A stretch of DNA of 64,000 bases from Paenibacillus selenitireducens (lineage in GTDB: Bacteria; Bacillota; Bacilli; Paenibacillales; Paenibacillaceae): contig NZ_MSZX01000008.1 of assembly GCF_002021565.1 (NCBI RefSeq), positions 62,027 through 126,026 on the forward strand. Reading direction: 5' to 3'. This document shows, piece after piece, positions 63,683 through 64,000 of this stretch; position 1 is the stretch's first letter, and every line of letters starts with the position of its first letter. The notes below the pieces were generated by a model, which was not told the DNA's origin, searched no databases, and worked only from the letters and a program-made list of their open reading frames with translations. Position numbers and translations under genes: made by a program.

Positions 63683-64000
63683 TTGAACAAACATCTATTA
63701 TCTCGTAAACTATCACTCCTTATGCTCGCGCTTGGTCTGACCCTTGGTACCCTTCCAAGTATCGCGTCAGCCTCAAACTCAACTTATCTTCAATTACCTC
63801 AGGATGCACGATCTCTCGCAGATCCGTCAGACGAAACCATTATTTCTCCACAAATCAACACCACATCATCCAATAAAGTCCGCGTCATCGTTCAACTTAC
63901 CGGTCAACCTGCAGCCGTGGGCAAATATGCAGCCAAACAAGGGATACGATCACTAGCCGCTACAGCAACTGAACCTGCAGTTAATGCCGAGCAGTCCAGT
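63683..64000 (+). CDS. Secreted protein, probable subtilase N-terminus (partial)
   Basis: Begins with TTG 63683 after GGAGG and runs off the right edge (106 codons). A clear signal peptide (NKHLLSRKLSLLMLALGLTL, cleavage after about IASA) is followed by a propeptide-like stretch with VRVIVQLTGQPAAVGKYAAK, which resembles the inhibitor I9 prodomain of Vpr-type subtilases. The catalytic domain is outside the window, so the protease call rests on the prodomain only. Confidence 0.65.
   Translation, partial: MNKHLLSRKLSLLMLALGLTLGTLPSIASASNSTYLQLPQDARSLADPSDETIISPQINTTSSNKVRVIVQLTGQPAAVGKYAAKQGIRSLAATATEPAVNAEQSS

Overview
This window looks like a chromosomal segment of a spore-forming, low-to-mid GC Firmicute of the Paenibacillus type. 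The evidence is AAGGAGG-type ribosome binding sites, bacilliredoxin, a KinB-like sensor kinase, a ComQ/ComX/ComP/ComA locus, YesM/YesN two-component pairs beside Lpl-type sugar transporters, and many intracellular glycoside hydrolases. I see no rRNA, tRNA, CRISPR array, prophage or transposase.

Layout. 1-5870: housekeeping genes (YneF, a QueG-Ogt fusion, signal peptidase, DUF402, GNAT), then a repeat-rich stretch of about 1.2 kb and sodA. 5877-19606: mutY, a lipoprotein cytochrome c, acpS, bioA with an alpha/beta hydrolase, a PadR-controlled DHA2 efflux pump, nadE, a bacilliredoxin, a 37-residue small protein, a membrane protein, a KinB-like kinase, a flavoprotein and a MarR regulator. 19615-25369: a GGDEF-EAL protein and an ECF transporter of the YkoEDC type.

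25558-31753 is the most interesting part: a comQXPA quorum-sensing locus. comQ (prenyl transferase), comX (prenylated peptide pheromone, single Trp near the C-terminus), comP (sensor kinase) and comA (response regulator) are followed by an ABC-2-like permease and preceded by an MBL-fold gene that has lost most of its metal ligands. A perfect ComA-type palindrome lies upstream of comX. A cluster of ComA-type half-sites lies upstream of the MBL gene. Both halves of the locus therefore look autoinduced. comP is split by a one-base frameshift at a run of seven A; joining the frames gives about 788 residues, the usual ComP size.

31845-38067: arginine catabolism (rocD, rocF), then class Ib ribonucleotide reductase (nrdIEF) behind a cobalamin riboswitch with a terminator. 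38325-43391: arabinan/galactan use (ArsR-like regulator, GH51, AraC regulator, GH27). 43491-45208: an SPFH / ribbon-helix-helix / unknown operon with an 11-bp-period direct repeat upstream. 45340-45852: imperfect tandem repeats of about 50 bp. 45969-50129: glucuronate catabolism (uxaC divergent from gntR, uxuA and an SDR fructuronate reductase) around a 42-bp perfect inverted repeat. 50363-60317: a Gfo/Idh/MocA enzyme and a six-gene oligosaccharide operon (two permeases, binding protein, YesM-like kinase, YesN-like regulator, GH5). 60499-64000: a UDG-fold protein, an aldo/keto reductase, a second Gfo/Idh/MocA enzyme and the start of a secreted subtilase-like protein.

Many starts given here are chosen by Shine-Dalgarno spacing and are shorter than the longest open frame. 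Terminators are hairpins judged by eye. Functions are from motif recognition only; no database search was run.
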